DNA of 64,000 nucleotides, taken from assembly GCA_905235575.1 (NCBI GenBank), contig CAJOLZ010000014.1, positions 1 through 64,000 of the forward strand, read 5' to 3'. The DNA comes from an uncultured Bacteroidaceae bacterium (lineage in GTDB: Bacteria > Bacteroidota > Bacteroidia > Bacteroidales > Bacteroidaceae). The notes under the pieces were generated by a model, which worked only from the letters and a program-made list of their open reading frames with translations, was not told the origin of the DNA and searched no databases. The position numbers were made by a program, and so were the translations under genes. Positions 1 through 7,874 of this stretch are shown one piece after another. Positions within the stretch are counted from its first letter, which is position 1, and the number at the start of each line of letters is the position of its first letter.

Positions 1-255
1 TTCACGAAGTTTGTGCTGGGCGACGCGAACGGTGACGGCAAGGTGACCATCACCGACGCAGTGGCAGTGGTGAACTCTATCCTTGGTTCTACGCAGGGCA
101 CATTCATCAAACGTGCCGCAGATGTTGACGGAAATGGTGATATCAGCATCACCGACGCCGTGGGCATCGTGAACATCATCCTCAACAGCAGCCCCGCCGG
201 CGTGAAAGAACGGCAAGTGAGGGAGGAAGTAGGTTTGGAAAAGGACCCTGACTAA
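1..255 (+). CDS. C-terminal dockerin-like domain of a secreted protein (5' end outside window)
   Basis: The reading frame is open from the first base, so this is the last 84 codons of a longer gene. Two calcium-loop repeats of dockerin type I form are visible, DANGDGKVTITD and DVDGNGDISITD, each followed by a hydrophobic helix (AVAVVNSIL, AVGIVNIIL). Such C-terminal dockerin-like modules end many large secreted or surface proteins in Prevotella relatives. Whether they bind cohesins there is not established. A charged tail of about 20 residues follows the second repeat. The rest of the protein, and so its activity, cannot be seen. A palindromic repeat array starts directly after the stop codon. 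Confidence 0.8.
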   Translation, partial: FTKFVLGDANGDGKVTITDAVAVVNSILGSTQGTFIKRAADVDGNGDISITDAVGIVNIILNSSPAGVKERQVREEVGLEKDPD

Positions 256-256
256 A

Positions 257-336
257 CGCACCGCGTTCCTACACATGTCGCACCACGCTGCGACAGCCTG
301 CGCACCACGCTGCGACGCCCGTCGCACCGTGGTGCG
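257..336 (+). repeat. Palindromic 22-bp-period array R1 (four units)
   Basis: 14-bp units begin at 257 (degenerate), 279, 301 and 323 and are separated by 8-bp linkers. The last unit, CGCACCGTGGTGCG, is followed by TTGTTTT. It starts one base after the stop codon of the dockerin gene and could act as its terminator. Confidence 0.85.
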
Positions 337-350
337 TTGTTTTCCCCCTT

Positions 351-478
351 TGTCATTCTTCAACACTCGACGTTGTCGGGCAGAAGCGGCAGAGCCGAGC
401 GCAGAGTGCCCAAAGGGCCGAAGAATCTCTAAGCAGCGGACGTCCTCGGTGAGATTCATCGCTACGCTCTGAATGACA
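351..478. repeat. MITE-like 128-bp segment with 8-bp terminal inverted repeats
   Basis: TGTCATTC (351-358) and GAATGACA (471-478) are perfect inverted ends. Inside the right end, the text around GAATCTC/GATTCATCGCTACGCTCTGAATGACA (read in pieces) resembles the TGTCATTCTGAGCG type of dispersed intergenic repeat known from many bacteria. Positions 356-401 recur at 501-546 with one mismatch. No coding capacity is evident. Confidence 0.5.
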
Positions 479-500
479 ATTTGCGGAAAATCAAAATAAG

Positions 501-546
501 TTCTTCAACACCCGACGTTGTCGGGCAGAAGCGGCAGAGCCGAGCG
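501..546. repeat. Second copy of 46-bp segment of the MITE-like element
   Basis: 45 of 46 bases match 356-401; the only difference is C at 512 for T at 367. It sits between two halves of what looks like a duplicated promoter, with the AT block 484-499 to its left and a TTAATCGTATCT block to its right. Confidence 0.7.
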
Positions 547-618
547 TGGCATTTTCCTCACTTAATCGTATCTCTGACCTTCGGTCTAAGATACCACACT
601 CGGAAAATCAAAATAAAT

Positions 619-649
619 TTTGCTTTTCGCTCGTTTAATCGTATCTTTG
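619..649 (+). promoter_or_regulatory. fabD promoter
   Basis: TTTG at 619-622, a 19-bp spacer, and TATCTTTG at 642-649 match the Bacteroidota primary sigma-factor promoter. The wider sequence resembles the promoters at 21199 and 39267. Confidence 0.8.
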
Positions 650-705
650 CACCTCAAAAGGAGAAAAAGAATCGGATAATCAGTACAAATAATAAGTAAA
701 AAGAG

Positions 706-1593
706 ATGAAAGCATTTGTATTCCCCGGCCAGGGTGCCCAGTTCACGGGCATGGGCAAGGAGCTTTATGAGACGAACGAGAAGGCGCGCGCGCTTTTTGA
801 GGAGGCCAACGAGATACTGGGTTTCCGCATCACGGACATCATGTTCGAGGGAACAGCCGACGAGCTGAAGCAGACACGTGTGACGCAGCCTGCGGTGTTC
901 CTGCACAGCGTTATCAGTGCGCTCTGCATGGGCGAGGCATTCCAGCCCGACATGGTGGGCGGTCACTCGCTGGGCGAGTTCAGTGCATTGGTGGCTGCCG
1001 GCGCGTTGAAGTTTGCCGACGGTCTGCGTCTGGTATATGCCCGTGCGCAGGCCATGCAGAAGGCTTGCGAGGCAGCAGCGGGCGGCATGGCTGCCGTGCT
1101 GGCACTGCCCGATGAGACCATCGAGCGCGTGTGTGCCGAGGTGTCGGCCGAGGGCATCGGTGTGGTCGTTCCTGCCAACTATAACTGCCCGGGACAGCTG
1201 GTGATAAGCGGCAACGTGGACGCAGTGAACCGCGCCTGCGAACTGCTGAAGGAGGCCGGTGCCAAGCGTGCACTGCCCCTGCCTGTAGGCGGAGCCTTCC
1301 ACAGCCCCCTCATGCAGCCGGCCAAGGACGAGCTGCAGGCTGCCATCGAACAGACCGAGTTCTCGACCCCTCGCTGTCCCATCTACCAGAACGTGGACGG
1401 AGAGGCTCACACCGATGCAGCCGAGATAAAGGCCAACCTGATTGTCCAACTCACAGCCAGCGTGCGCTGGACCCAGGAGGTGGAGCACATGATTGAGGCC
1501 GGCGCCACCGAGTTTACCGAATGCGGTCCCGGCAAGGCACTGCAGGGCATGATTACCAAGATAAACCGCGACGTAACCGTGCAGGGCATCTGA
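706..1593 (+). CDS. fabD: Malonyl-CoA:ACP transacylase
   Basis: This enzyme moves malonyl groups from CoA to acyl carrier protein in cytosolic type II fatty acid synthesis. The 295-residue length is normal for FabD. The N-terminus has the FPGQGAQ motif, the nucleophile is Ser-88 in GHSLGE, and the partner His-199 lies in FHSP. The start ATG follows an AAAGAG stretch and lies 57 bp after the promoter -7 box. The stop codon overlaps the next start codon as TGATG, which suggests translational coupling to the GH13 gene. No other fatty-acid genes are nearby, which is unusual but not rare in this phylum. Confidence 0.95.
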   Translation: MKAFVFPGQGAQFTGMGKELYETNEKARALFEEANEILGFRITDIMFEGTADELKQTRVTQPAVFLHSVISALCMGEAFQPDMVGGHSLGEFSALVAAGALKFADGLRLVYARAQAMQKACEAAAGGMAAVLALPDETIERVCAEVSAEGIGVVVPANYNCPGQLVISGNVDAVNRACELLKEAGAKRALPLPVGGAFHSPLMQPAKDELQAAIEQTEFSTPRCPIYQNVDGEAHTDAAEIKANLIVQLTASVRWTQEVEHMIEAGATEFTECGPGKALQGMITKINRDVTVQGI

Positions 1594-3230
1594 TGCAACG
1601 CATCGTCATATACCAAGTGTTGCCACGTCTCTTCGGCAACGATTCTGCCGCACACCGGCCCAACGGCTCGCGGGCGGAGAACGGCTGCGGACGGCTGAAG
1701 GATTTCACCCGCAAGGCGCTCGACGAGATACACCGGCTGGGCATCACCCATGTGTGGTACACCGGCGTGATAGCCCACGCGAACGAATCGACACCTGCCC
1801 CCACCAAGGGGCGCGCAGGCAGTCCCTATGCCATCACGGACTATTACGGCGTGGACTGCGACCTGGCTGCCACTGCAAATCCCGATCACGAATTCCAGTT
1901 GCTGGTGAAGCGCACACACGAGGCCGGCATGCGTGTCGTCATCGACTTCGTGCCTAACCACGTCGCGCGCTACTATCGTTCCGAGACGGCTCCCGAGGGC
2001 GTGGAAGACTTCGGCGCGAGGGACGACAGGACACAGGCTTTCTCGCCGCAGAACAATTTCTACTACGTGCCGGGCGAGGAACTCCACCTGCCCGTGAACG
2101 TGGAGGGCTTTAGCGAGACACCGGCACGCGCCACGGGCAACGACGTCTTCCACGCATGGCCGCAGCAGAACGACTGGTACGAGACGGTGAAACTGAACTA
2201 CGGAGTGGACTACGTCGGCGGACGCACCACACATTTCCATCCCATTCCCGACACATGGAACAAGATGCTCTCCATCCTGCTCTATTGGGCCGGAATGGGT
2301 GTCGACGGCTTCCGCTGCGACATGGCCGAGATGGTGCCCGTGGATTTCTGGGAATGGGCCATAGCACAAGTGAAGGCGCGCCACCCGGAGATAATCTTCA
2401 TCGCCGAGGTGTATAATCCGGCGGAATACCGCAACTATGTGCGTCGCGGCGGATTCGACTATCTCTACGACAAGGTGGGCCTCTACGACACCCTGAGAGC
2501 CGTCGCCTGCGGAATGGCCTCCACACACGACATCACACGCTGCTGGCAGTCGGTGGACGACATACGCGGGCAGATGCTCAACTTCCTGGAAAACCACGAC
2601 GAGCAGCGCGTGGCCAGCGAATTCTTTGCCGGCAATGCCGAACGCGGCAAGGCTGCACTGCTGGTGAGCGCACTGCAGTTCACCAACCCGTTCATGCTCT
2701 ACTTCGGACAGGAACTGGGCGAGCGCGGCATGGACGAAGAGGGCTTCAGCGGACGCGACGGGCGCACCTCGATATTCGACTACTGGTCGGTGGACACGGT
2801 ACGCCGATGGCGCAGCAAGGGAACCTTCGACGGAAAACAACTCACCGAGGACGAACGCCGGCTGCAGGAATACTATCGCCGCGTGCTCAGCCTCTGCAAC
2901 GAAAACGAGGTGCTGCGCGAAGGCACGTTCTATGACCTGATGTACGTCAATCCGCACCTCTCGCGACAATATGCTTTCGTGCGAGAACGGAAGGGCGAAG
3001 TGGTCATCGTGGTGGCAAACTTCGACGACGCGGCACAGGAGGTAAGCATAAACATCCCCGAGCATCTGTTTGAGCTCTACAGCCTCTCCCCGACTGCAAA
3101 AAAGACGCAGGCCACCGACCTGCTGACAGGAACAGCAACGGCGGTGACATTCAGCCCCACAAAACCGCTCGTATGTCATGTGCCACCCCTCGGCGGCGTG
3201 GTTCTGACCATGAAATGCAGGCGGAAATGA
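1593..3230 (+). CDS. GH13 alpha-amylase family protein
   Basis: A 545-residue cytoplasmic glycoside hydrolase of the alpha-amylase clan, with no signal peptide. All four conserved regions are present: DFVPNH (region I), GFRCDMAE with nucleophile Asp-243 (II), FIAEVYN with acid/base Glu-272 (III), and NHDEQ with Asp-336 (IV). A beta-sandwich-like domain follows at the C-terminus. The start at 1593 is chosen because MQRIVIYQVLPRLF is the usual first strand of the barrel and the codon overlaps the fabD stop. An in-frame earlier start inside fabD (1521) is unlikely. The substrate is probably an alpha-glucan or oligosaccharide in the cell; the exact specificity cannot be read. Confidence 0.9.
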   Translation: MQRIVIYQVLPRLFGNDSAAHRPNGSRAENGCGRLKDFTRKALDEIHRLGITHVWYTGVIAHANESTPAPTKGRAGSPYAITDYYGVDCDLAATANPDHEFQLLVKRTHEAGMRVVIDFVPNHVARYYRSETAPEGVEDFGARDDRTQAFSPQNNFYYVPGEELHLPVNVEGFSETPARATGNDVFHAWPQQNDWYETVKLNYGVDYVGGRTTHFHPIPDTWNKMLSILLYWAGMGVDGFRCDMAEMVPVDFWEWAIAQVKARHPEIIFIAEVYNPAEYRNYVRRGGFDYLYDKVGLYDTLRAVACGMASTHDITRCWQSVDDIRGQMLNFLENHDEQRVASEFFAGNAERGKAALLVSALQFTNPFMLYFGQELGERGMDEEGFSGRDGRTSIFDYWSVDTVRRWRSKGTFDGKQLTEDERRLQEYYRRVLSLCNENEVLREGTFYDLMYVNPHLSRQYAFVRERKGEVVIVVANFDDAAQEVSINIPEHLFELYSLSPTAKKTQATDLLTGTATAVTFSPTKPLVCHVPPLGGVVLTMKCRRK

Positions 3231-3273
3231 AAATTTATGCGTTCGTTCTCTTGGAATGAGCGCATTTTTGTTT

Positions 3274-3281
3274 TATTTTTG
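3274..3281 (+). promoter_or_regulatory. uxs -7 box
   Basis: TATTTTTG fits TAnnTTTG, 21 bp before the uxs start. The -33 element is weak (CTTGG near 3250, 19-bp spacer). Confidence 0.5.
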
Positions 3282-3302
3282 CACGGTAAAGACACAAAGG
3301 CG

Positions 3303-4238
3303 ATGAAAAGAATACTCGTTACAGGAGGAGCCGGCTTCATCGGCTCGCACCTCTGCAAGCGGCTGGTGCATGACGGTCACGACGTGCTGGCGCTCGACAA
3401 TTTCTATACCGGCAGCAAGGAAAACGTGTGGGAACTGCTGCGCGAGCCCAATTTCGAGCTGGTGCGCCACGACGTCATCCAACCCTATTGGTGCGAGGTG
3501 GACGAGATATACAACCTGGCCTGTCCCGCCAGTCCCATCCACTATCAGTACGACCCCATCCAGACCACCAAGACAGCTGTCTTCGGCACCTATCACATGT
3601 GTGGTCTGGCCCGACGTACGCATGCCAAAATCCTGCACGCCTCGACGAGCGAGGTCTATGGCGACCCGTCCATCCATCCGCAACCCGAAGACTATTGGGG
3701 CAACGTGAATCCCATCGGCAGCCGTTCGTGCTACGACGAAGGCAAACGCTGTGCCGAGACACTCGCCATGGACTATCACAGACTGCACGGCGTGAGGTCG
3801 AAGATCATTCGCATCTTCAACACCTACGGTCCCAACATGCAGGCTCACGACGGCCGTGTGGTGACCAACTTCATCGTCAGTGCACTCCGCGGAGAGCCCC
3901 TCACCATCTATGGCGACGGCAAGCAGACACGTTCGTTCCAGTATGTGGACGACCTGGTGGAGGGCATGGTGCGCATGATGGCCACCGAGGACGACTTTAC
4001 CGGTCCGGTCAATCTGGGAAACCCGGCAGAGTTCACCATGCTGGAACTGGCGCAGCTGGTAATCAAGCTCACCGACTCGAAGAGCAACATAATTTTCAAG
4101 CCACTGCCTGCCGACGATCCACGCCAGCGCAAACCCGACATCAGCAAGGCCAAGAGCAAACTGGGATGGGAACCGACCGTGACGCTCGAGGACGGTCTGT
4201 GCCGCGTAATTGAATATTTTCGACACAAGAAGATGTAA
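3303..4238 (+). CDS. uxs: UDP-glucuronate decarboxylase (UDP-xylose synthase)
   Basis: A 311-residue short-chain dehydrogenase/reductase family enzyme that converts UDP-glucuronate to UDP-xylose with bound NAD. The Rossmann motif GGAGFIGSH is at the N-terminus, STSEVYGDP holds the catalytic serine region, and YDEGK gives Tyr-144/Lys-148. The segments [17 protein letters not shown] and [16 protein letters not shown] are those of UXS rather than of epimerases. ATG 3303 is chosen because it gives the standard N-terminus ([11 protein letters not shown]) and lies just after the promoter. The substrate would come from Ugd (12481-13758). Confidence 0.92.
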   Translation: MKRILVTGGAGFIGSHLCKRLVHDGHDVLALDNFYTGSKENVWELLREPNFELVRHDVIQPYWCEVDEIYNLACPASPIHYQYDPIQTTKTAVFGTYHMCGLARRTHAKILHASTSEVYGDPSIHPQPEDYWGNVNPIGSRSCYDEGKRCAETLAMDYHRLHGVRSKIIRIFNTYGPNMQAHDGRVVTNFIVSALRGEPLTIYGDGKQTRSFQYVDDLVEGMVRMMATEDDFTGPVNLGNPAEFTMLELAQLVIKLTDSKSNIIFKPLPADDPRQRKPDISKAKSKLGWEPTVTLEDGLCRVIEYFRHKKM

Positions 4239-4285
4239 ACAGCAAAATGAACGCAGCAAATGAATGATAATACAAAGGAAATGCG

Positions 4286-4293
4286 TAATTTTG
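4286..4293 (+). promoter_or_regulatory. -7 box for the manC-gmd-fcl operon
   Basis: TAATTTTG, 34 bp before the manC ATG. No clear TTTG -33 element is seen. Confidence 0.6.
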
Positions 4294-4327
4294 CAACGAA
4301 AAAAGTGAGAGGATAAGAAGTGTGAAA

Positions 4328-5383
4328 ATGAATGACCATTTAGTTATCATGGCCGGAGGTGTCGGAAGTCGCTTCTGGCCGATGAGTACCTCAATACTAC
4401 CGAAACAGTTTGCCGATGTGCTGGGCTGCGGCAAAACGCTAATACAACTGACCTATGACCGTTTCCGTGGCGTAGTTCCTAAGGAGAACGTGTGGGTGGT
4501 TACTTCTGCTCAGTATGCCTCGCTGGTGCGCCAGCAACTGCCGGAAGTGCAGCGCCAGAACATCCTTCTGGAACCATGCCGGCGCAACACAGCTCCCTGC
4601 ATCGCTTATGTCAGTTGGCGCATCAAGTCGCAAGACCCCAAGGCCAACATCGTAGTGTCGCCCAGCGACCATGTGGTGCTTGATGTCCCCGAGTTTCAGC
4701 GCGTCATCAAGTCAGGACTGAAATTCGTCAGCGAGACCGACTCTATTGTCACACTCGGCATGAAGCCCACACGTCCCGAGACAGGATACGGATACATTCA
4801 GGCCGACCTCTCTTGTGCGACGGCACGCAACAAGGAAATCTATCGCGTCGATTCGTTCCACGAGAAGCCCGATGCCGAGACTGCGGAGCGTTTCATTCAG
4901 CGCAGCTATTATTTCTGGAACGCAGGCATTTTCCTGTGGAACATCAATACGATTGTCAACGCTTTCCGCATCTATCAACCCGAAATCTCGCGTATATTCG
5001 AGGACCTGCTGCCCATCTACGGCACCTCGCAGGAGCAGTCGCTCATCAACGAGCGTTTTCCGTTGTGCGATAACATCTCCGTGGACTATGCCATCTTAGA
5101 GAAAGCCGACGAGATCTATGTCTTTCCTGCCGATTTCGGATGGAGCGACCTCGGCACATGGGGTTCGCTGCTACTCAATACCGAGCGTGACATACACGGC
5201 AATGCATGCATTGGCAACAACATAATCACCGCAGAGACCACCAATTGCATCATCCATGCGACACAGGAACGCAAAGTGATTGTGCAGGGTCTCGACGGAT
5301 ATATCGTGGCTGAGAAAGACAATTCGCTGCTCATCTGTCGCTTGGGCGAGGAGCAACGCATCCGACAACTAACCGAGCAATAG
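4328..5383 (+). CDS. manC: Mannose-1-phosphate guanylyltransferase
   Basis: A 351-residue nucleotidyltransferase that makes GDP-mannose from mannose-1-phosphate and GTP. The signature [11 protein letters not shown] lies at residues 10-20, followed by PKQF. SPSDHVV is the metal-binding region, and [16 protein letters not shown] and [12 protein letters not shown] are typical of the family. It is the short form, without the phosphomannose isomerase domain of long ManC proteins. ATG 4328 is preferred; an in-frame GTG at 4322 would add two residues. One base separates it from gmd, so the two are co-transcribed for GDP-fucose supply. Confidence 0.93.
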   Translation: MNDHLVIMAGGVGSRFWPMSTSILPKQFADVLGCGKTLIQLTYDRFRGVVPKENVWVVTSAQYASLVRQQLPEVQRQNILLEPCRRNTAPCIAYVSWRIKSQDPKANIVVSPSDHVVLDVPEFQRVIKSGLKFVSETDSIVTLGMKPTRPETGYGYIQADLSCATARNKEIYRVDSFHEKPDAETAERFIQRSYYFWNAGIFLWNINTIVNAFRIYQPEISRIFEDLLPIYGTSQEQSLINERFPLCDNISVDYAILEKADEIYVFPADFGWSDLGTWGSLLLNTERDIHGNACIGNNIITAETTNCIIHATQERKVIVQGLDGYIVAEKDNSLLICRLGEEQRIRQLTEQ

Positions 5384-5384
5384 T

Positions 5385-6476
5385 ATGAAAAAAGCGCTCA
5401 TCACCGGTGTAACGGGGCAGGACGGCTCCTATCTCTCGGAGTTTCTTCTCGAGAAAGGATACGAAGTGCACGGCATCATCCGCCGCTCGTCGGTGGACTA
5501 TCGCGAACGCATAGCCCATCTCGAGGGGCAGCCGCACTTCCATCTGCACTATGCCGATATGGGCGACTCGATGTCCATCGTGCAAGTTATCAGCAAGGTA
5601 CGGCCCGATGAACTCTACAACCTGGCTGCTCAGAGTCACGTGCAGGTGAGTTTCGATTCGCCCGAATATACAGCCAACGTCGATGCCGTGGGAGTGCTGC
5701 GCATACTGGAGGCTGTGCGTCTCTGTGGGCTCACTACCTCATGCCGCATCTATCAGGCCAGCACCAGCGAACTCTACGGAAAGGTGGAGCAAGTGCCTCA
5801 GAGCGAGGACACACCCTTCCATCCCTATTCGCCTTACGCAGTGGCCAAGCTCTACGGCTACTGGATGATACGTGAGTATCGCGAGGCCTACGGCATGTTC
5901 TGCTGCTCGGGCATTCTCTTCAATCACGAGAGCGAGCGGCGTGGCGAGACCTTCGTCACCCGTAAGATAACCCTGGCTGCCGCACGCATCGCACAAGGCA
6001 AGCAGGAGAAACTCTACCTGGGCAACCTTTCGTCGAAGCGCGATTGGGGCTACGCCAAGGATTACGTCGAGTGCATGTGGCTCATCCTCCAGCAAGAAAC
6101 GCCCGACGACTACGTCATAGCCACCGGCGTGCAGCATTCTGTGCGCGAGTTCTGTCACCTGGCCTTCAAGGCTGCGGGCATCGATATCGAGTTCCGAGGC
6201 GAAGGCATCGACGAGAAAGGCTACGACAAGAAAACGGGGAAAGCCCTCATCGAAGTCTCGCCCGACTTCTATAGGCCCACCGACGTTGTCAACCTCCTGG
6301 GCGATCCGTCCAAGGCTGTGCGACAGTTGGGATGGAATCCGCAGGCCAAGACATCTTTCGAAGAACTGGTCAACCTCATGGTGCGGCACGACATGGAGAA
6401 GGTGGCCGCCGACCACATGGCCAGCATGGTGCGAACCAACCTGGCCGAATATCTCGAGCGTGGAGTCGACAAGTAG
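5385..6476 (+). CDS. gmd: GDP-mannose 4,6-dehydratase
   Basis: A 363-residue NADP-dependent dehydratase that makes GDP-4-keto-6-deoxymannose. Evidence is [11 protein letters not shown] at the N-terminus, the HGIIRRSS loop that sets NADP preference, ASTSELYG, and YAVAK (Tyr-151, Lys-155). [18 protein letters not shown] and [17 protein letters not shown] are diagnostic of Gmd. It starts one base after the manC stop and is followed by fcl, the next step in the GDP-L-fucose pathway. Confidence 0.96.
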   Translation: MKKALITGVTGQDGSYLSEFLLEKGYEVHGIIRRSSVDYRERIAHLEGQPHFHLHYADMGDSMSIVQVISKVRPDELYNLAAQSHVQVSFDSPEYTANVDAVGVLRILEAVRLCGLTTSCRIYQASTSELYGKVEQVPQSEDTPFHPYSPYAVAKLYGYWMIREYREAYGMFCCSGILFNHESERRGETFVTRKITLAAARIAQGKQEKLYLGNLSSKRDWGYAKDYVECMWLILQQETPDDYVIATGVQHSVREFCHLAFKAAGIDIEFRGEGIDEKGYDKKTGKALIEVSPDFYRPTDVVNLLGDPSKAVRQLGWNPQAKTSFEELVNLMVRHDMEKVAADHMASMVRTNLAEYLERGVDK

Positions 6477-6509
6477 AAAACGCTCGCCGTTTAACGAAAC
6501 AACACACAG

Positions 6510-7643
6510 ATGGACAAGTCATCCAAAATTTATGTGGCCGGACACCGCGGATTAGTGGGTTCGGCCATTTTGCGTAATTTACAGATGCGCGGTTACACCA
6601 ATCTGGTGGGGCGTAGCCATCAGGAACTCGACCTCATGGATGGTGTTGCCGTGCGACGTTTCTTCGACGAAGAGCAGCCCGAGGCGGTTGTCCTCGCAGC
6701 AGCCCATGTCGGAGGCATCATGATGGCCAACTCGCGCGACCGGGCCGACTTCATCTTCCAGAACCTGCAGATACAGCAGAATGTCATCGGCGAGGCGTGG
6801 CGTCACGGCGTGCAGCGGCTCCTCTTCCTCGGCTCCACCTGCATCTATCCGCGCCAGGCACCACAGCCCATCCCCGAGGACAGTCTCCTCACCAGTCCGC
6901 TCGAATACACCAACGAGCCCTACGCCATCGCCAAGATAGCCGGACTGAAACTCTGCGAAAGCCTTAACCTTCAGTATGGCACCGACTACATCGCCGTGAT
7001 GCCCACCAACCTCTACGGCCCGCGAGACAACTTCCATCTCGAGGACAGCCACGTCTTGCCGGCCATGCTACGCAAGATGTTCCTCGCCCAGTGTCTCCGC
7101 GCCGGCGATTGGGAAACACTCCGCGCCGACCTCAATCTGCGTCCCGTAAAACCACGCGGCGAGGCAGTGCAGGTCAACGGAGACTCCTCCCCCACCGAGA
7201 TTGAGCGCGCACTGGCCCGCTATGGCATCGGTCCTCAGGCCGTCGTGCTGTGGGGCACCGGCACGCCCTTGCGCGAATTTCTCTGGAGCGAAGACATGGC
7301 CGACGCCAGCGTACACATCCTGCTCAACACCCGCTTCACAGACATCTGCGAAGGGATGCACGAGATACGCAACTGCCACATAAACATAGGCACCGGCCGC
7401 GAAATCACCATCCGACAGCTGGCCGAGGAGATACGCCGCGCAGTGGGATTCGAAGGCGAGATACGCTGGGACAGCAGCAAGCCCGACGGAACACCGCGCA
7501 AGCTCACCGATGTCTCGCGCCTGCACCGCCTCGGGTGGCACCACACCGTGGAACTCGACGAGGGCATACGCCGCCTCGTGGAATGGTACCGTGCCGACCT
7601 CGCACAGGCACACACTCCTTCGCGTATTTCTCCCCAGAACTGA
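6510..7643 (+). CDS. fcl: GDP-L-fucose synthase
   Basis: A 377-residue epimerase/reductase that turns GDP-4-keto-6-deoxymannose into GDP-L-fucose. Seen are GHRGLVGSA near the N-terminus, LGSTCIYP, and YAIAK (Tyr-138, Lys-142). It is about 55 residues longer than the E. coli enzyme. The excess is an insertion around residues 195-240 (CLRAGDWETLRADLNL onward), which I recall as normal in Bacteroidales homologues. It completes the manC-gmd-fcl operon. GDP-fucose in this group decorates capsule and surface glycoproteins. Confidence 0.94.
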   Translation: MDKSSKIYVAGHRGLVGSAILRNLQMRGYTNLVGRSHQELDLMDGVAVRRFFDEEQPEAVVLAAAHVGGIMMANSRDRADFIFQNLQIQQNVIGEAWRHGVQRLLFLGSTCIYPRQAPQPIPEDSLLTSPLEYTNEPYAIAKIAGLKLCESLNLQYGTDYIAVMPTNLYGPRDNFHLEDSHVLPAMLRKMFLAQCLRAGDWETLRADLNLRPVKPRGEAVQVNGDSSPTEIERALARYGIGPQAVVLWGTGTPLREFLWSEDMADASVHILLNTRFTDICEGMHEIRNCHINIGTGREITIRQLAEEIRRAVGFEGEIRWDSSKPDGTPRKLTDVSRLHRLGWHHTVELDEGIRRLVEWYRADLAQAHTPSRISPQN

Positions 7644-7654
7644 ATTCCGTTTGT

Positions 7655-7734
7655 AGCACCGTGCTGCGACACATGACGCACTGTGGTGCGACGGGCAACG
7701 CACCGTGTTGCGACAGCCGTCGCACCACGGTGCG
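7655..7734 (+). repeat. Palindromic array R2 (four units)
   Basis: Units at 7655, 7677, 7699 and 7721 with 8-bp linkers ACACATGA, ACGGGCAA and ACAGCCGT. The last unit, CGCACCACGGTGCG, is followed by eight T. It starts 11 bases after the fcl stop and is well placed as a terminator. Confidence 0.9.
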
Positions 7735-7762
7735 TTTTTTTTACCCAAATAGTTATGTCGGC

Positions 7763-7780
7763 ATAACACAAAAGTGTTAT
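7763..7780. repeat. Small perfect inverted repeat
   Basis: ATAACAC, AAAA, GTGTTAT: 7-bp arms around a 4-bp centre, 35 bp before the -33 box of the next gene. It could be an operator or a weak hairpin; nothing more can be said. Confidence 0.4.
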
Positions 7781-7814
7781 TCGGGTTCAAAGGTTGTTAA
7801 AAAGGACTAAATGA

Positions 7815-7845
7815 TTTGTACGGCGACCGAAAATTCGTAATTTTG
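7815..7845 (+). promoter_or_regulatory. Promoter of the DUF5686 gene
   Basis: TTTG 7815-7818, a 19-bp spacer, and TAATTTTG 7838-7845. Confidence 0.75.
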
Positions 7846-7874
7846 CAGGCTGTAAATGAAAGCGAATAACTGGC

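Larger units (their letters stand above)
256..705. other. Intergenic region with repeat array, MITE-like segment and fabD promoter
   Basis: 450 bp without a credible gene. In order it holds the palindromic array (257-336), a 128-bp segment bounded by inverted 8-mers (351-478), a second copy of 46 bp of that segment (501-546), and a promoter region that is partly duplicated. A 16-bp AT-rich block (484-499 and 602-617) and an AATCGTATCT block (near 565 and 636) each occur twice. Short open frames here are not conserved and have no start signals. Confidence 0.7.

Noticed and set aside
275-472. Small plus-strand gene in the first intergenic region
   Set aside because: The frame runs through the palindromic array and the MITE-like segment, with no start context or hydrophobic pattern.
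1407-3179. Minus-strand open frame of 590 codons across fabD and the GH13 gene
   Set aside because: It crosses two well-supported genes and shows no motifs.
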